Under the pieces are notes generated by a model. The model saw only the letters and a program-made list of their open reading frames with translations, was not told the DNA's origin and did not search any database. Both the position numbers and the translations under genes were made by a program. This document shows, in pieces, positions 44,891 through 60,110 of a DNA stretch of 64,000 bases. Position 1 is the first letter of the stretch. Each line of letters starts with the position of its first letter. The DNA is taken from positions 19,803,950-19,867,949 of the forward strand of contig NC_090177.1 of NCBI RefSeq assembly GCF_024679245.1. The letters run 5' to 3'. The stretch is from Pseudorasbora parva (lineage: Eukaryota; Chordata; Actinopteri; Cypriniformes; Gobionidae).

Positions 44891-47800
44891 CGCGTGGGAC
44901 AGTCCCGAAGACCTGATCCCCTCGGTGACTGATAGGCGACACATTGTTCACTTATTGAACGCTACAAGATGAATAAAAAAGGGATTTGCTGCTCTCATCT
45001 CCCTCTGTTTTTTTTTCCTCCCTTCTTTTGAGTGGAACTGAATGGACGGATAGCTTAATTCTTCTCATTGGGCACAATGAATACAGGAGGCAAAACCCGA
45101 CATAAAGGAGAGGAGATGAATAAAAGATCCGTTATAGGCGCTTTAAATTACATATCATTTTGTAATCCTCGTCCAGAGATTCCTCAGATACATTCAAGCG
45201 AAATCATATGAAATACAGTTCCTTCAGGCGTCTTCAATATATGCAGAGCAGATGTATTCCTTCTCATTGCAGTGAACGTGTGCGCGCGCGCCATTTGTGC
45301 CTTTCAATTCCTTCTGCGTGGATGGTGTCGAGACACGGTTACTGTAAGAAGGGAATATAAAACATCTAAACTGGCCTTTTTACCCGGAGTGCATGCATGC
45401 ATTACTCCCTTAACTGCGTCTCCTCCCTCTTGCGCGTAAAAAGTGTTTTTATAGATGTCCATGCTTGCGCTCAGCACTCACCCGTTTGTACTGTTTAGCC
45501 TAAATAAAGCACACCAAGTGGAAACGTCATGCTATAATTATGGTGAAAAATCTGGGCTAAATGAAAAGGAGAATATTAAAGACATGGGACACTGCTAATG
45601 CTGTTTCAGTTTCTCATTTTAAATGAGGATTGGCCGGGGAGTGTAACATTTTCATTTCAAAACTTTTTTTTTTTTTCTTTTTTTTTTTTGCGTCTCACAT
45701 TTTTATATATTTCCTGCATACGCTATATGTAAATGTATATATTTGTTTACTACAAGTTAAATGGGTTTGATGTGTACAATTTGTCACTATACTGTGGGTA
45801 AATGAATGTCAACCTTAATGATGGATGTTGGGATGTAACGATAGGTTTAATGGGTAACAGTATAGAAAGCTTGGACATTAAAATGTGCACATTCATTTAC
45901 TATGGTAATCAAATATATTTGTTAAAAATAGCCTAATTATTTCATCACCAAGCCATCGTTTCATTTTAAACATTTAATTAAAAGATGAAAAAATGCAAAC
46001 ATTTTATAAAATAAAAACGTGTGGTACAATTAGAACTACAGACGGTTACAATTTAACCTCAAAATTAATTCATAAATCTTTATAATTAGTCTTACAACTT
46101 CTAATAGTAATTTAACCCCTGTACTTCACTTTATTTTACAGTGTCCTTGTTACTTATGTTAACAGTAAATTGTGCATAATTACATGCACTAACTCTCAAC
46201 CAAAACCCTAATCCTACAACCCTATAGTAAGTAAGCCTACATGTTCATTAATATTGCTCAGTATTTAAATATATAATCGCAGTGTAAAAATGACACCTTA
46301 AAATAAAGTGTAACCCTCATTACTAATGGTTACACTGGTGATGTGTGTTAGCTACAACACTCCCGGTCATCTCTGCTATTCTTCGTCGTTTGCGACAACG
46401 AATAAAATACGAAATTGTTATCAATAACTCAACACATCTGACTTTACAGTGCGAGACCACAGTAGAAAAAGTCATGATAAAACTGTCCACCATCTGGACT
46501 GCAGACCTCTCTTGATCGCATATGGTCACTAAAGGCAAGAATCAAATAATATTTTGCTGTCAGTTCGACTCCATACATTTATGGTATCGTCTGAACAATT
46601 GGCAAATCTTAAATCAACGTGTTTTACGCACATATAAGGTGTTTGATGTCGCCATAAAAGAATCTGAGAGAAAGAGAGAGCACTTTTTTTCTTTGAGGGA
46701 TTGAAGTAAATGGCTAACTGAAGGAAGTGCGCTTTTGTTAGTGGTATTTAATGAGGGCTGCTTTTCTGGGCTTAGTCTGCTCTTATACTCTTGAAGGATC
46801 TTAAACAGGTTTTCCTGAAACACTCATGCGATGCGGCGCAGATTAGTGGCAATCCGGTTAAAGGGACGCCTTTTATATACAAATCAACTTCAAATCACTT
46901 TTTAAGCCACTTAGATATACACGCCATGGCAAAATGCTAATGCACTTTTCGTTGCCAGAGCTTAAGGAGAGGAATAGAGGTGATTAGCTCCAATACAAGA
47001 ATTGATCTTCCAGAATAGGAGGTGATTAGTCCAAAACCAAGAACTGTTGTCAGGATTCTGTGTTAAGGGTGGATTTAACTCAATTTCATGACATTAATCC
47101 CAATTCTACTACTGTTAATAGTAATATTAATAAAGATAAGACGCACGATGCTCATTCTGGGTCAGTTAAAGAGTTTTTTCACCTGCTGCGCATGTGCATA
47201 GCTGACCACCAACACGATAATCCCTTAATCTTGTAAACTACTAATGCTTCAAAAATTCTGGTTTATTCATTCATCAGTAGCCTTTATGTTCAAGTCTTCT
47301 TGTGTCATCGTCACAACTAGGGGGAAAAAATAACATAAAAACACTGACAGCTTGTCTATTGAACAAACTTATTATGTGCATTATGCATAATTTGTTGGCC
47401 CACTATGTAATTGCGTATCACTTTCAATGAGTCTTGACAAAAACCTCTCCATCATGGTCAGTTATGGGACTAATTATACGCACAAACTCAGACGTGTAGA
47501 CAAACAAACGAAATAAGTCTATTTTCCAGTAGTGCTCTAGGCTATCTCCAGCAACAGTCAGCAAAGCCTTCTCATTAAGAGTGTCGGGGAAAATGATGAA
47601 TGTGGGCCTAATTAAAGTGAAACGTCATGAGGGCTGCACGGTGAACTGTTGAACTGATTCGCAGTGGGAGGATGGGCGGACACATGAACGCGCGCACGCA
47701 CCTCGCATTGTTCAAGACGAGCCGCACGCCTGCCTGCTGCTGCCCTGCGCATTGTAGCCTAGGCTATATGAATGACTTTTAGTTTAGTTTAGCGTATAGT

Positions 47801-49014
47801 TGACATACACGTTTACGGGGGAGCAAAATGTCTTTTCAAAAGTTCTGCAGTAGTGCAGGTCTAATACACTGTATACAAACAGAAGACAGCAGGCAATACA
47901 ATAGATGGCTACAAAAAAATAACATGCAGCCTCCAAATGACATCTGACCAGCGATGCATCAAGAGGCAGTGTACACTTGCAATAGCTTATTTCCAATCAT
48001 ACGTTTATGTAATTTTTCTAGAGTTTATGAGTTTGGATAGTTTCAACTCAAATATAGCATCGTTAATTAAATTTAAAGTTCAAAAAATGTATTTATCATT
48101 ACGGAGTATTTTTGGGAGCCATAACTGTTCTATTTAGGCCTATTTATTATACTTTTCTATCTAAGATCGGTATACCAATTATACATGGCATCATTTGAGG
48201 GTTCTTCAAAAACAGCACCTCATGCCAACTTCACCAGGAAACAACTAATCACAGGTAGCCTAATCCAAATAGCATATTGTTGTTGACATAAATAACTTTT
48301 TATACAAGCCAATCCGAATTAATTTTCAAGTGGTCAACAAGTTGGCTAACGTGCTAATAAGCTTGCCCAAAACAAAGATGAAAAAAAAATCGCCGTTTAG
48401 ATCGTAAAACAATTTTGCATTAATTCAATGGCACGATTACTAGCTAAACTTTATAATAAATGAAAATGTATAATGCGTTTAAAATTAAATACAATAAATT
48501 AACAAAAATAGGCTAATATAGGCTAGGGTTGTAAAAAAAAAAAAAGGATACTAAAAATAGTCTGCCTTGAGACATGATAGTCACGTGTTGTTCAATGCAT
48601 TTGATACCAAATAGATTTCAATACAGTCAGTGTTGTCAATATTGGTTCCATTAGTTGAGGCAGTGTTGGACTACTACTGAAAATAACCCGAAAATGATTT
48701 ATTCATAGCAAGATTTATGCTCATTCAGCATGAAAAATATTGGCAGAGATCACGATGTAGTTTCAGGAATATGGAAAGTTTGACAGGCCTTGCTACTTTT
48801 TCATCTTATTTAAAAACAAGCGCCTCAGGCGGTGTTTGCCCACCCTGACGGCGCCCCCTCCTCCTCAGTGACATGCACGCTCCAGTCCCAAGCTCCATCA
48901 AATGCTGCTTGCTCAACTCCGCTCTTCACACAAACAATTGAAGTCATTTCCAGTTCGTCTTTAAAGCGATCCCACAGGTGTTTTAATGTCCCGTCGAGAA
49001 AAGCTTTCAGCGCA
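44891..49014. promoter_or_regulatory. Shared wnt1/wnt10b divergent upstream region
   Basis: About 4.1 kb between the two divergent genes without any recognisable exon. Notable parts: a T run at 45666-45690; a short MITE at 46120-46316; and a compact non-repetitive block at 46800-47060 with two copies of GAATAG(G)AGGTGATTAG (46972 and 47013), a GATTA-type homeodomain site. The 180 bp before the wnt10b ATG are GC-richer and probably contain its start site and 5' UTR. By analogy with other vertebrates, midbrain-hindbrain boundary enhancers are expected here. Confidence 0.5.
46120..46316. mobile_element. Short MITE, (T)ACTTTATTTTA termini
   Basis: The left end CACTTTATTTTACAGTGTCC is imperfectly inverted at the right as GACACCTTAAAATAAAGTG followed by TAACC. 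It has about 195 bp of noncoding interior. Termini resemble the GGTTACACTTTA group. Confidence 0.6.
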
Positions 49015-52000
49015 ATGGAGTTACCTCACAGACAGTGTTTGGGACGAGTCCTGATTGTGACTGCTGCGCTTCTGTCACCTGCGTTAACGTAAGTAGAAAG
49101 GTAGAAGCGCTTTAATGGCATGGTCTGCTGGAGTAAAGCAACTGTTTGTTTCGGAAAGCCGGGGGTTCAAATGGATGATTATGTACAAAGGCTTCAAACT
49201 CCCATTTGCATTTGCTATTATTATAAGTATTTAATTATTATTAAAAAAAACTTGCAGCATAGTCCTTAGTAAACTACTTGTACCTAAAACGAACTAGTAG
49301 CCTATCTATTTTTATTTAAATGTTGCTAGTATTACTCAAATAGAATATAATTTTCAAGTAAAATGTTTTTACTTATTCATATATTGGCTACTTATTAATA
49401 ACACAGGCTAGTATTTATTCCTTTGCTACCAGAATTGACTCCTCCATTGTTACTGGTAACAAATTGCACATGTTTGGCATTGTATATATGAGAATCTGTA
49501 GTGTCAGATACTAACTACCATGTATTCCAACTGTTGATGGTACCGGTTTTACTAGAAACAATTTATTTAGGTATTCTTACTATGAATAGACACTGTTCTG
49601 TTAAGTGTGACCAAAAAGGGTTTTAATTGAAACTGTAACTGTGGTTATGGATGCTCTCCCGCTTTTCTCAAAACTGTAAATGGGTATAATGTATTTATTA
49701 ACATCATGGTGATATAACTGAGATATAATACTTCCCACAAATCTTTTCCATATAGTCATTTTTAATTAGATTATCCTCAGGCATGCCAAGACACTGATAG
49801 AAACCAGGGTGTTTGAATATTCATAGATGCTTTATGTATGCCTCTTGCAAGGTCACACAGTCTTGTTTGAGTGTCAGGGCACTTAAGCACACAAGTGTTT
49901 CCAACTGCTGAAACAAAAGAATTTGTCACATTTTTCTTTGCCATATTTAAAATGTTCCAGTAAGCATGTATTGATCATATTATTTGAAATGAATATGGCA
50001 CCATAAAAACATCCATTCCTTTTACAATATTTCCCTGCGTCTCGTTAATGACTGAATTCATTGTCATAATTTCTTCACATGTGTGAGTCATTTATAAAAG
50101 ACCACATGTGATGCTAAGTAACACCAGCCTTTTGCGATATTTACTGCATGCCGTGTTACTTCATAATGATATCACTGCAATAAAATTAACTTTCTCCTTT
50201 CTCAGGGTACTGGGCAATGACATCCTTGGCCTGAAGGTGGCAGGAGAGCCAGTGCTTACCCCCAATGCAGTGTGTTTACGACTGGCAGGCCTGACCAAAA
50301 AACAGATGCGTCTGTGTGTGCGCAACCCTGATGTCACAGCCTCTGCTCTGCAGGGCATTCAGGTTGCTATTCACGAATGCCAACACCAGCTCAGAGACCA
50401 GCGCTGGAACTGCTCCTCCTTGGAGAACCATGGCAAGTTGCCCCATCAGAGTGCCATTCTCAACAGGGGTGAGTGGATGGCAAAAGGGGCATGGGAAGTG
50501 CTGAAGTTGAAGTTGTAGAGAGCCAATACAGTCATAATCCGGGCATTGAAATGCTACAAATGCGTTGAGTCATTGTTTAACGCATTTGTGCCATGGAAAA
50601 CATCTTTTATGAGATTTTAGATAAAGATCATTATAGATAATTATATCACCAGCTGGCTCGTGCGCACTTCACTTTCTGAAGGCTCCGTTTACTCTCTTGG
50701 CAGCTTTGTTTGCTATGTAAAGGCCCATTCACACTAAGGACGACAAAGTTAACGTTTTAAAAATCAATAAAAATTTGAAAGAAGAGTGGGCACACCACAC
50801 CTAAACAGCACAGAGGAATGATATCATTGGTATCACTTTCAGAACGATGAACAATCAGCCAATCAGAATCCGTCCAACTTTACAAGTCTTAAACATTTAA
50901 AGAGGCAGATCTGCAGCACAGCTTATAATAGACCTTAGTCAGGTTAGACACCATATTGAATTTAATGAGGATGAAAATGAGGCTGTGAGGGATAGACTTA
51001 GTCTTTAAAATGGCACACACAGTATAAAGGTCCTAGATCACTTAATTGTCATAATTCACAACTCTTTTATGTTTGTTTTTTTTGAACAATCAATATGTTG
51101 TTAAACAACAGTATAATCCATTGGACGCACTGTAATTCTCTCCCTCACAGCCATATATTATTTCCTGTCAAAAAATTAAATATGCTACCCTGACTAAGCT
51201 CTATAAGCCGCATGTTATCATCCATTATATAGTTGTCTTTTGTTGGAACGGCCCTTAAAAGTGCTCTCTTTCGTCCCAGGTTTCCGAGAGAGCGCCTTCT
51301 CGCTGTCGCTGCTGGCTGCAGGTGTCGTGCACTCGGTTGCTTCGGCCTGCAGCCTCGGCAAGTTGCGCGGGTGTGGCTGCGAGGCTAAACGCCACCTGGA
51401 CGATGACAAAATCCGTCTCAAGTTAACCCAGCTCCAGCTTCAGACCCTTCAGAGAAGTGGAGTGTCCATAGCAGGTGCAGGAGAGAACACACCTGAGTTC
51501 GGTTCACGCCAAGGCAGTCTGCCGGCCAATCTGCTCTCATCCCACCCCGTCAGTCTCCTCAAACCCTTACCGGATGAGGTCACGACGTTACAGGACACCT
51601 GGGAGTGGGGAGGCTGTAGTCATGATGTTCGTATTGGCGTACGGTTCGCTAGGGATTGGTTGGATTCCAGAGGATCTCCTCGTGATATACACGCTCGCAT
51701 GCGGATTCATAATAACAGAGTGGGCAGACAGGTGTGTTTTTATATGTTCAAATCTCTAATAATCTGTATTGCATTATATGGATTTTCGAACAATGACAAC
51801 TGAGTCCTAAACAGGCGTGACAATAAATCGATTTTTTATTCCCATGTAAATTTTAGGTTTGTGTTGGGATTGCGGGTCATTGACACTGTTTTGTTAAATC
51901 TGTTAATTTATCTGAAAACACATGCAAATGCAATTTATGCACCCAGTGAATTGAAGACACCACATGCATGTTTTTATGTTTTGAATTTCTGAAATAAAAT

Positions 52001-53392
52001 TTATGTTTTTTTTTTTTTGGAGGGACATGAAGTCAAAAATGTTCCCCAAAAACATAAGGTCCTACTTTATATTAGGTGGCCTTAACTACTATGTACTTAC
52101 ATCAAAAAATAAGTACAATGTATTGTATTGCAAAACACTTTTGCTGATATTGAGGTGGGATACGGGTAAAGTTAGAGACCGTGTGGTGGTATGGGTACGT
52201 TTAAGGGAAGGGTCAGCAGTGTAATAATTAATGTAGCTACAGAAATTAATTACAGGTGTAATTACATGCAGGTAATTTTCAAAACGTAAGTACAATGTAA
52301 AAACATGTATGTACACAGTAATTGCACTGTATCAAATTATTAATTCAAATGTTAGTACATAGTAGTTAAGGCCACCTAATATAAAGTGTGTCCAAACATA
52401 ATTATATTTATAAATGAATAATTAATAATATTTGTAAAAATAATTTTAAAATTATATACAGTATTTAAAACATTATTGAAAATGATGATTATACTGTGTA
52501 CACACTTATTCAAGTACAAGTATATTGTATTATATGAAAATATATTTTACGGTTACACTACAGTTTTAGAGTCATTATATTTTTCAATAACAGTATAAAA
52601 CCACCAACATGGGTACATTATTAAGAACTTGGTTAATGTGTTTTAAACTAGTTATTTTTTTTAATTATGTACAGTGTTATATGTCGTTGGCCCATATTTC
52701 AGTTAGCTTAGAGGCTGACAGTAATGAAGTATTTTTACTAAAAGTTTTCCAAAGAAAAACTGAAAAATGTACTTGAGTAGAAAGTAAAAATACTTGATGG
52801 ATGGATGGATGGATGGATAGATAGACAGTGTTAAGCATTTGATTACTAACTTAAAAATACACACATACTATATTCTTTTTATCATCTTTAACCTTAACAG
52901 GTAGTTACTGACAACATGAGAAGAAAGTGCAAGTGCCATGGCACATCCGGCAGCTGCCAGTTCAAGACCTGCTGGTATGTTTCTCCTGAATTCCAGCTGG
53001 TGGGGTCACTGCTACGGGAGAAATTTCTGAATGCCATCTTCATAAACTCCCAGAACAAGAACAACGGAGTTTTCAACACTCGAACTGGTGGGGGCACCGG
53101 CTCAGATACGCTCAGAGGCCGGCGACGCAGCATCTCGCGGGAGTTAGTGTACTTCGAAAAATCCCCTGACTTCTGCGACCACGAGCCCGCGGTGGATTCG
53201 CTAGGCACGCAGGGTCGCATCTGCAACAAGAGCAGCTCCAGTATGGACGGCTGCGGGTCGCTGTGCTGCGGCCGCGGACACAACATCCTCAAACAGGCAC
53301 GCAGTGAACGGTGTCACTGCCGCTTCCACTGGTGCTGCTACGTGCTCTGTGAGGAGTGCAGAGTTTCGGAATGGGTTAATGTCTGCAAGTGA
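49015..53392 (+). CDS. wnt10b: Wnt10b secreted signalling protein
   Basis: Four coding exons: 49015-49088, 50206-50468, 51280-51731 (GTGTGT donor) and 52901-53392, joining in frame to 426 aa. A signal peptide ([20 protein letters not shown]) leads into [20 protein letters not shown]. Then come [15 protein letters not shown] (sequon N93), [20 protein letters not shown], a less conserved insert typical of Wnt10 proteins (residues about 145-210), and [29 protein letters not shown] includes S279, the expected palmitoleoylation site, and the protein ends [14 protein letters not shown] and VNVCK. Wnt10b is a canonical Wnt ligand acting in neural, bone and fat development. Its divergent neighbour is wnt1. 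The frame is open upstream of the ATG, but no in-frame ATG precedes it. Confidence 0.97.
50929..51208. mobile_element. MITE copy 2 of the TTAGTCAGGTTAGACACC family
   Basis: The left end ATAGACCTTAGTCAGGTTAG and the right end ACCCTGACTAAGCTCTAT form an imperfect inverted pair of about 25 bp. The interior matches the copy at 9606. It lies in wnt10b intron 2, close before exon 3. Noncoding. Confidence 0.75.
52055..52395. mobile_element. MITE with TTATATTAGGTGGCCTTAAC arms
   Basis: The left arm TTTATATTAGGTGGCCTTAA then CTACTATGTACTTACAT is mirrored on the right by TAGTACATAGTAGTTAAGGC then CACCTAATATAAAGTGTGTC. It lies in wnt10b intron 3. Noncoding interior of about 240 bp. Confidence 0.8.
52796..52824. 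repeat. (GGAT)n microsatellite
   Basis: Six consecutive GATG/GGAT units and two GATA units in wnt10b intron 3. Confidence 0.9.
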
Positions 53393-55060
53393 ATGACCCA
53401 CCTTGGTCTAAATTTCCATTTCCTTGTTTTTGGACCGGGAGGCAACAACCTGTACCCTGCCATATCGAATGTGACTGCCTGTGTGTTTTGCTCTCCCACG
53501 GTGTGTCTGTTTATCCATTTCTCTCCTTTTCACTTCCATCATCTGGGATCCATTTGCTTTATGTTGCTGTTGTTACTCTCAAAATGCCAAGTAAGAGATT
53601 GAGGAGGAGGTGACTCATGTCATTTGTCTTTTCTTTTTTTTTCTTCACTTGGAATCTAGTCTCCAGAACCAAGCAAATGTCCCAAACGCCATCTGCACTG
53701 CTCCAAATAACAAGGCATAACAGCAGGAACAAATTATTCCTGCGAAATATAGGCACTGGTACGTTCTACCCTTGTTTTTTGTTTTTTTACTTTTTCAAAA
53801 GTGCACTTAATGTATATTCCTTACTTTGGCAAAATGTTTTTGAGAAGTCTATGTTGTAATCATGTATGATGGTGAAAAACCATCTGAGGTTTCAAAACAC
53901 TATATCTTGCAGCATTGTGACTTTTGCCCAGATTGATCATGAAGAACCATGGGTGTTATAGTTGAAGGGAACATTTCTTTGCCATTTCATAAGATGTTAT
54001 AAAGAAACTTTCCCAAGTCTGGAGCAAATCTTGGCCCTCGACAGAGAATGTTCCTTGGGTAGGGGTCTGAGTTTGGTTGGTTTTTATGAAAACCAGGACA
54101 ATTGTGAAGTTGATATGCGGTGTAACCCCGTCCTAACCTTTATCGAGACAGACCAATCAGAGAACATGGATGGATAAAGTGAAGGAACGACTGGAGAACA
54201 CTTGTGCCTCCCGTGGATTTTTTGCAGCTGATTAAAAACAGTCCCATCTCATCTCATACTGCTGAACAATATTGGATGCCAGATGCCTTTGATGCAAGAA
54301 TGGATGAAATTCATACTCTACCGTCCTGTATTAAACTGTATTTAAACAGTTGCCATTACAGTGAAATTATTTTTTAATTTGATCAAGCGATACTTAGGAA
54401 ATTAAATGTATTATATGGATACATTAACTTTCATATATTGCCACGTATTGCATTTTTAAAGAGAGTGTAGAGAATTTATTGTAGTTGTTCAAGAACGCTT
54501 TCTTGGTTTATTGTGTGTAATCACACTGGTTTTAGAACCAGGAAAGACCCTCTAGAACAAAGGATGGGTCATAGATCGGCATATTAGATATAATTCTTCT
54601 CTTCTGAAGATTTTTTTGAACTGAATCTGACCTCTCTTAATGGCCAACAGGGATGGGCTTTTATAAGAGTTCTATAAGCAGATTAAGGCATGAACCTGTC
54701 TTATAGGGATCAGCTGTCCAAAGTTGTGCCATGTGCTGCTGAGTACTGTTTGTCCTTGTCTGTGAATCTGCAGCTGTCAGAGACTGGACCACTGTGTAAT
54801 TTCCTAACTAAACACAGGCGCACTTCTGATGTCTACAATCTGTCTTGAGTTCTTTGAGTGCACAACAATCACAAACATCTTAGGAATAAATGAGTTCTTC
54901 TGTATGAGTCCTCACGAGACTCTCTAATGAGGATGCGCTGTGGCAGCTAATGATTGAGTGAAGTTACCACCCACGGTCTGCTGGCTTTATCAAACTCGCT
55001 TCTTGTGGTATTTCCTCTGGCAATAAACGATGGGAGTGAAAGAGAACTAGAGAAAGAGTG
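53393..55060 (+). terminator. wnt10b 3' UTR, end uncertain
   Basis: No new gene starts in this stretch. Possible poly(A) signals are AATAAA at 54886-54891 and 55022-55027. Which is used cannot be told from sequence. The UTR is therefore about 1.5-1.65 kb at most. Confidence 0.4.
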
Positions 55061-55199
55061 GTGTGGAATGATAAAGCGCTAGATATCTGGTTTGCATTTC
55101 TTTATTCCTTTATCATTTCACCCTGAAGCTGCTGCAAGAGAGAATTTCCTGTCACTGTTTCTCCCATGTGTGAGACAGAGAAATTGGACGGCCATAGAC

Positions 55200-55220
55200 A
55201 CCCCCCCCCCCCCCCCCCCC
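55200..55220. repeat. Poly(C) tract
   Basis: An uninterrupted run of about 20 C after ACA. On the minus strand it is a G run able to form G-quadruplex structure and is prone to length error. Confidence 0.9.
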
Positions 55221-55348
55221 AACAAAATGCAGTGCAGCGGCCAATCACACATACAAAGCAATATACTGACAGCATCAAGAATAATGACAAACAGACTCTG
55301 CCACAGTTACTAATGCTGGGTCATATGAAATATTTCATTTAGTTACCG

Positions 55349-56352
55349 TACATACACTTTATTGCCAAAAGTATTGGGACACCCTTTCAAATAATTGAAT
55401 TCAGGTGTTCCCATCACTCCCATGGCCGCAGGTGTATGAAATCAAGCACCTAGGCATGCAGACTGCTTCTACAAATATTTGTTTAACAATGAGTCCCTCT
55501 CAGGATCTCTGTGAATTCAAATATGATATATCATTTTAGGTTGCCACCTGTCCAATAAGTCCATTCCTGAAATTTCCTCACGACTAAATATTAAACGGTC
55601 AACTGTTAGTGGTATTATAACAAAGTGGAAGCAATTAAGAACAACAGCAACTCAGTCACAAAGTGATAGGCCATGCAAAATCACAGAGCAGGGTCAGCAC
55701 ATGCTTAGCTGCACAGTGCGCAGAAGTCGCCAACTTTCTGCAGAGTCAATGGCTACAGACCTCCAAACTTCGTGTGACCTTCAGATTAGCTGAAGAACAT
55801 TGCGTAGAGAGCTTCATGAAATGGGATTCCATGGCCGAGCAGCTGCATCCAAGCCTTACATCACCAAGTGCAATGCAAAGCGTCAGATGCAGTGGTGTAA
55901 AGCACGCCACCACTGGACTCTAGAGCAGTGGAGATGTGCTCTCTGTAATGACAAATCATGCCACTCTGTCTGGTAATTCCATAAACGAGTCTGGGTTTGG
56001 TGGTTGCCAGGAGAACTGTACTTGCCTGACGGCATTGTGTCAAGTGTAAAGTTTGGTGGAGGGGGGATTAACCCAATAGGTTCTTTGGGATGAATTAGAG
56101 CGTAGATTACGAGCCAGGCCTCTTCGTTCAAGATCAATGTCTGACCTCACAAATGCGCTTCTGGAAGAATGGTAATAAATTCCCATAAACACACTCCTAA
56201 ACCTTGTGGACAGCCTTCCCAGAAGAGTTGGAGCATTTATAGCGGCAAAGGGTGAGCCAACTCCATTTTAAATCCTACGGATTAAGAATGTGATGTCATT
56301 AAAGTTCATGTGCATGTAAAGTCAGGCGTCCCAAAACTTTTAGCAATATAGT
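55349..56352 (+). mobile_element. Tc1-like transposon, degenerate
   Basis: The left terminus TTGCCAAAAGTATTGGGACA is mirrored at the right by GTCCCAAAACTTTTAGCAAT. The interior retains Tc1-like phrases on the plus strand in several frames (for example AEFRRSRQLSAESMATDLQT-like sequence around 55720-55760), with many stops. It is about 1 kb long, shorter than an intact element. Confidence 0.8.
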
Positions 56353-56425
56353 TTATAAATAGACACCGACAGATTAGATGGATGGATGGTGGATAAATAG
56401 ACAGATATGATTTCCAAATGGCACA

Positions 56426-57939
<1,514 letters not shown>

Positions 57940-58374
57940 AACAATACTACTTTCTGATTTAACAGAAAACAGGCCCACTTATTTTTATTTATAGGATATA
58001 GAGTTTTACAACTGTGTCCTTGCTCTTTGCCGGTATAGCTAGGCTATTATGAAATATTTATAAGTCATAATAGTAAAATCTGATTTCATCCTGCAGGTCA
58101 CATTGAACCCGTTATGAGTTTAAGACTCAGGTGATTTTTTTTGTTTTATTTATTTATTTTATACTACATTTTTAATGAAACGTGATTATTTTGTCACACG
58201 CATTATATGGTAGCCTATATTAACAAATTATAAAGACATAATTTGAAAATGTTATGTAATTTCAACCATTATTAGCCTACCAGTGCTTATACTAATTTTC
58301 CTCTGTTCATTTTACATCCTCCTTTATACCACTGTAAAAAAAAATAAAAAATACACCACAACTTGCATGCGTTT

Positions 58375-58511
58375 CATTCATTGGCGTTTTGAATGCTAAT
58401 ACCAGGATGCGCTTCGATGATATCGCGAGATATTGTCTGACATACTATCATTCCGCTGATATCGCGAGACTGGAGTGACTTGCGTGAAATTATCCGGTGT
58501 CGGTCTCCGAG
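58375..58511 (+). promoter_or_regulatory. Probable arf3 promoter and noncoding exon 1
   Basis: A GC/CpG-enriched island in AT-rich DNA, ending in the consensus donor CCGAG|GTAAGTAGG (58511/58512). It holds two copies of GATATCGCGAGA (58419-58430 and 58458-58469). The CGCGAGA core belongs to the TCTCGCGAGA motif found in TATA-less housekeeping promoters. As no coding exon begins before 62874, this fits the untranslated first exon of arf3. Confidence 0.55.
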
Positions 58512-60106
58512 GTAAGTAGGGATGCTGAAAAAATTAAATAGACTATAATTTCGTATAAAATAGATTAAACATATTTCAGACATTGAAATGGTATATGTTA
58601 CAGTTTATTTATATTAAATACCCGAGTAATGTAAGATTTGTCAATACGGAGGCCAGTTCTTGCTGCTATAGTATTTCTACGTCGTGGCAAATATAACGTT
58701 AAAAGGTTATTGAACAGTAGGCTATCACTGCCTGTGTTAATATGCTGTTTACCATAAGAAGGCAAATATGTTTTATGAATGACACATCGGCATTAGAGCA
58801 AATCTAGCATTCATCAGCAGCCCACATATGTGTAGGCTGACATTAGAAATACATTCTCGGATTTCAAATGATTGTTTCTATTTGCCAGTGTGTTAAACCC
58901 ATCTGATTCTGAAACCTGAATGTGACCATATCGTCAGGCCTACTTCTGTTGGATTTAAATTGTGATGCAAATCAACAGTCTCAGATTTTCTTGCATGTAA
59001 ATACTCCACTAATGATGTTCATGCCATCACCGTTTAATGGAGGATGAGAAGACTCTCTTCCTCAATCCTTACAAACACATTAAAGGAGTCACATCTTATG
59101 AATCAGTCCATGGTGCATCTCAATCAATCTAGCAGCACCTAAAATAAAGCAATAATATATTAGTTAGTCTAATATAGGTGTTTAATTGCATATTTTAAAA
59201 AGCATTAGACTGGACTAGGGGAAGTCTATTAGTATTTTAATTGACTAACTTATTAATGTATTGCCTATTCATTGTCCTTGACTCATTGTTCTATACACAT
59301 TTATTTAATCAGTGCATGATGACAGTTATGAGTCATCTGAGATGAATTTGCAGATTAGTGCTCTCACTCTAAGGCTAGTTCAAATTACCTTACATTAACA
59401 TGACATCACTGATATGTTCATGTGCTCTGGGTTTGTTTTTAAGGATTACATTTTGTTGCAGGCTCTAGTAACTGCCACAAATAAATTTTGTCTAATAAAT
59501 GTTGTCTAATTTTGCAATTTTTAATTGAAAATAGGCCTATATATAATATGATTTATAATGTAATTAACAAACAATAAATATCAACAAAGCCGTTTTCTTC
59601 AGATTAGGCATAGCCTAAAATTAATAATGAATGTGTATGCTACATATTTTAAATTAATATATTTCAATTTGTAGCCTTCAGTTAATAAAAAAAGCTTAGC
59701 TTTTTTAGGCCTGTATTGAGCATAAGATTAGTAATGAATGTGTGTATATTGTGCATATTGCATTAATTACCTAGCTTTCCTGGTAGCCTTTTGTAAATTA
59801 CCTTGTCTACAAAAAATTATTCATAAAACATATAAATATCAGTTAACCATGTTTACTTTCTTCACTGACGAAAATGGAAAACCTTACCGATATCAAGCAT
59901 ATCTGCCTATACTGACATGGTTATTAAGCTGTTGTTATCTAATTGTTTGGCCTTCAGTACATCTTAAAATGCACAAATGTAGATCATAGAAATCAAAATT
60001 ATAAACCCACCTACATTCCTGGATATGATTACAGGATGTACAATATGGTCATAAGTATAAGTAATAAAGAGCCAATATCCTAATATACATGCAAATAAAC
60101 TACTAG
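58512..60106. other. arf3 intron 1, left part
   Basis: AT-rich. No exon or clearly bounded repeat recognised. Confidence 0.45.
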
Positions 60107-60110
60107 TTAA

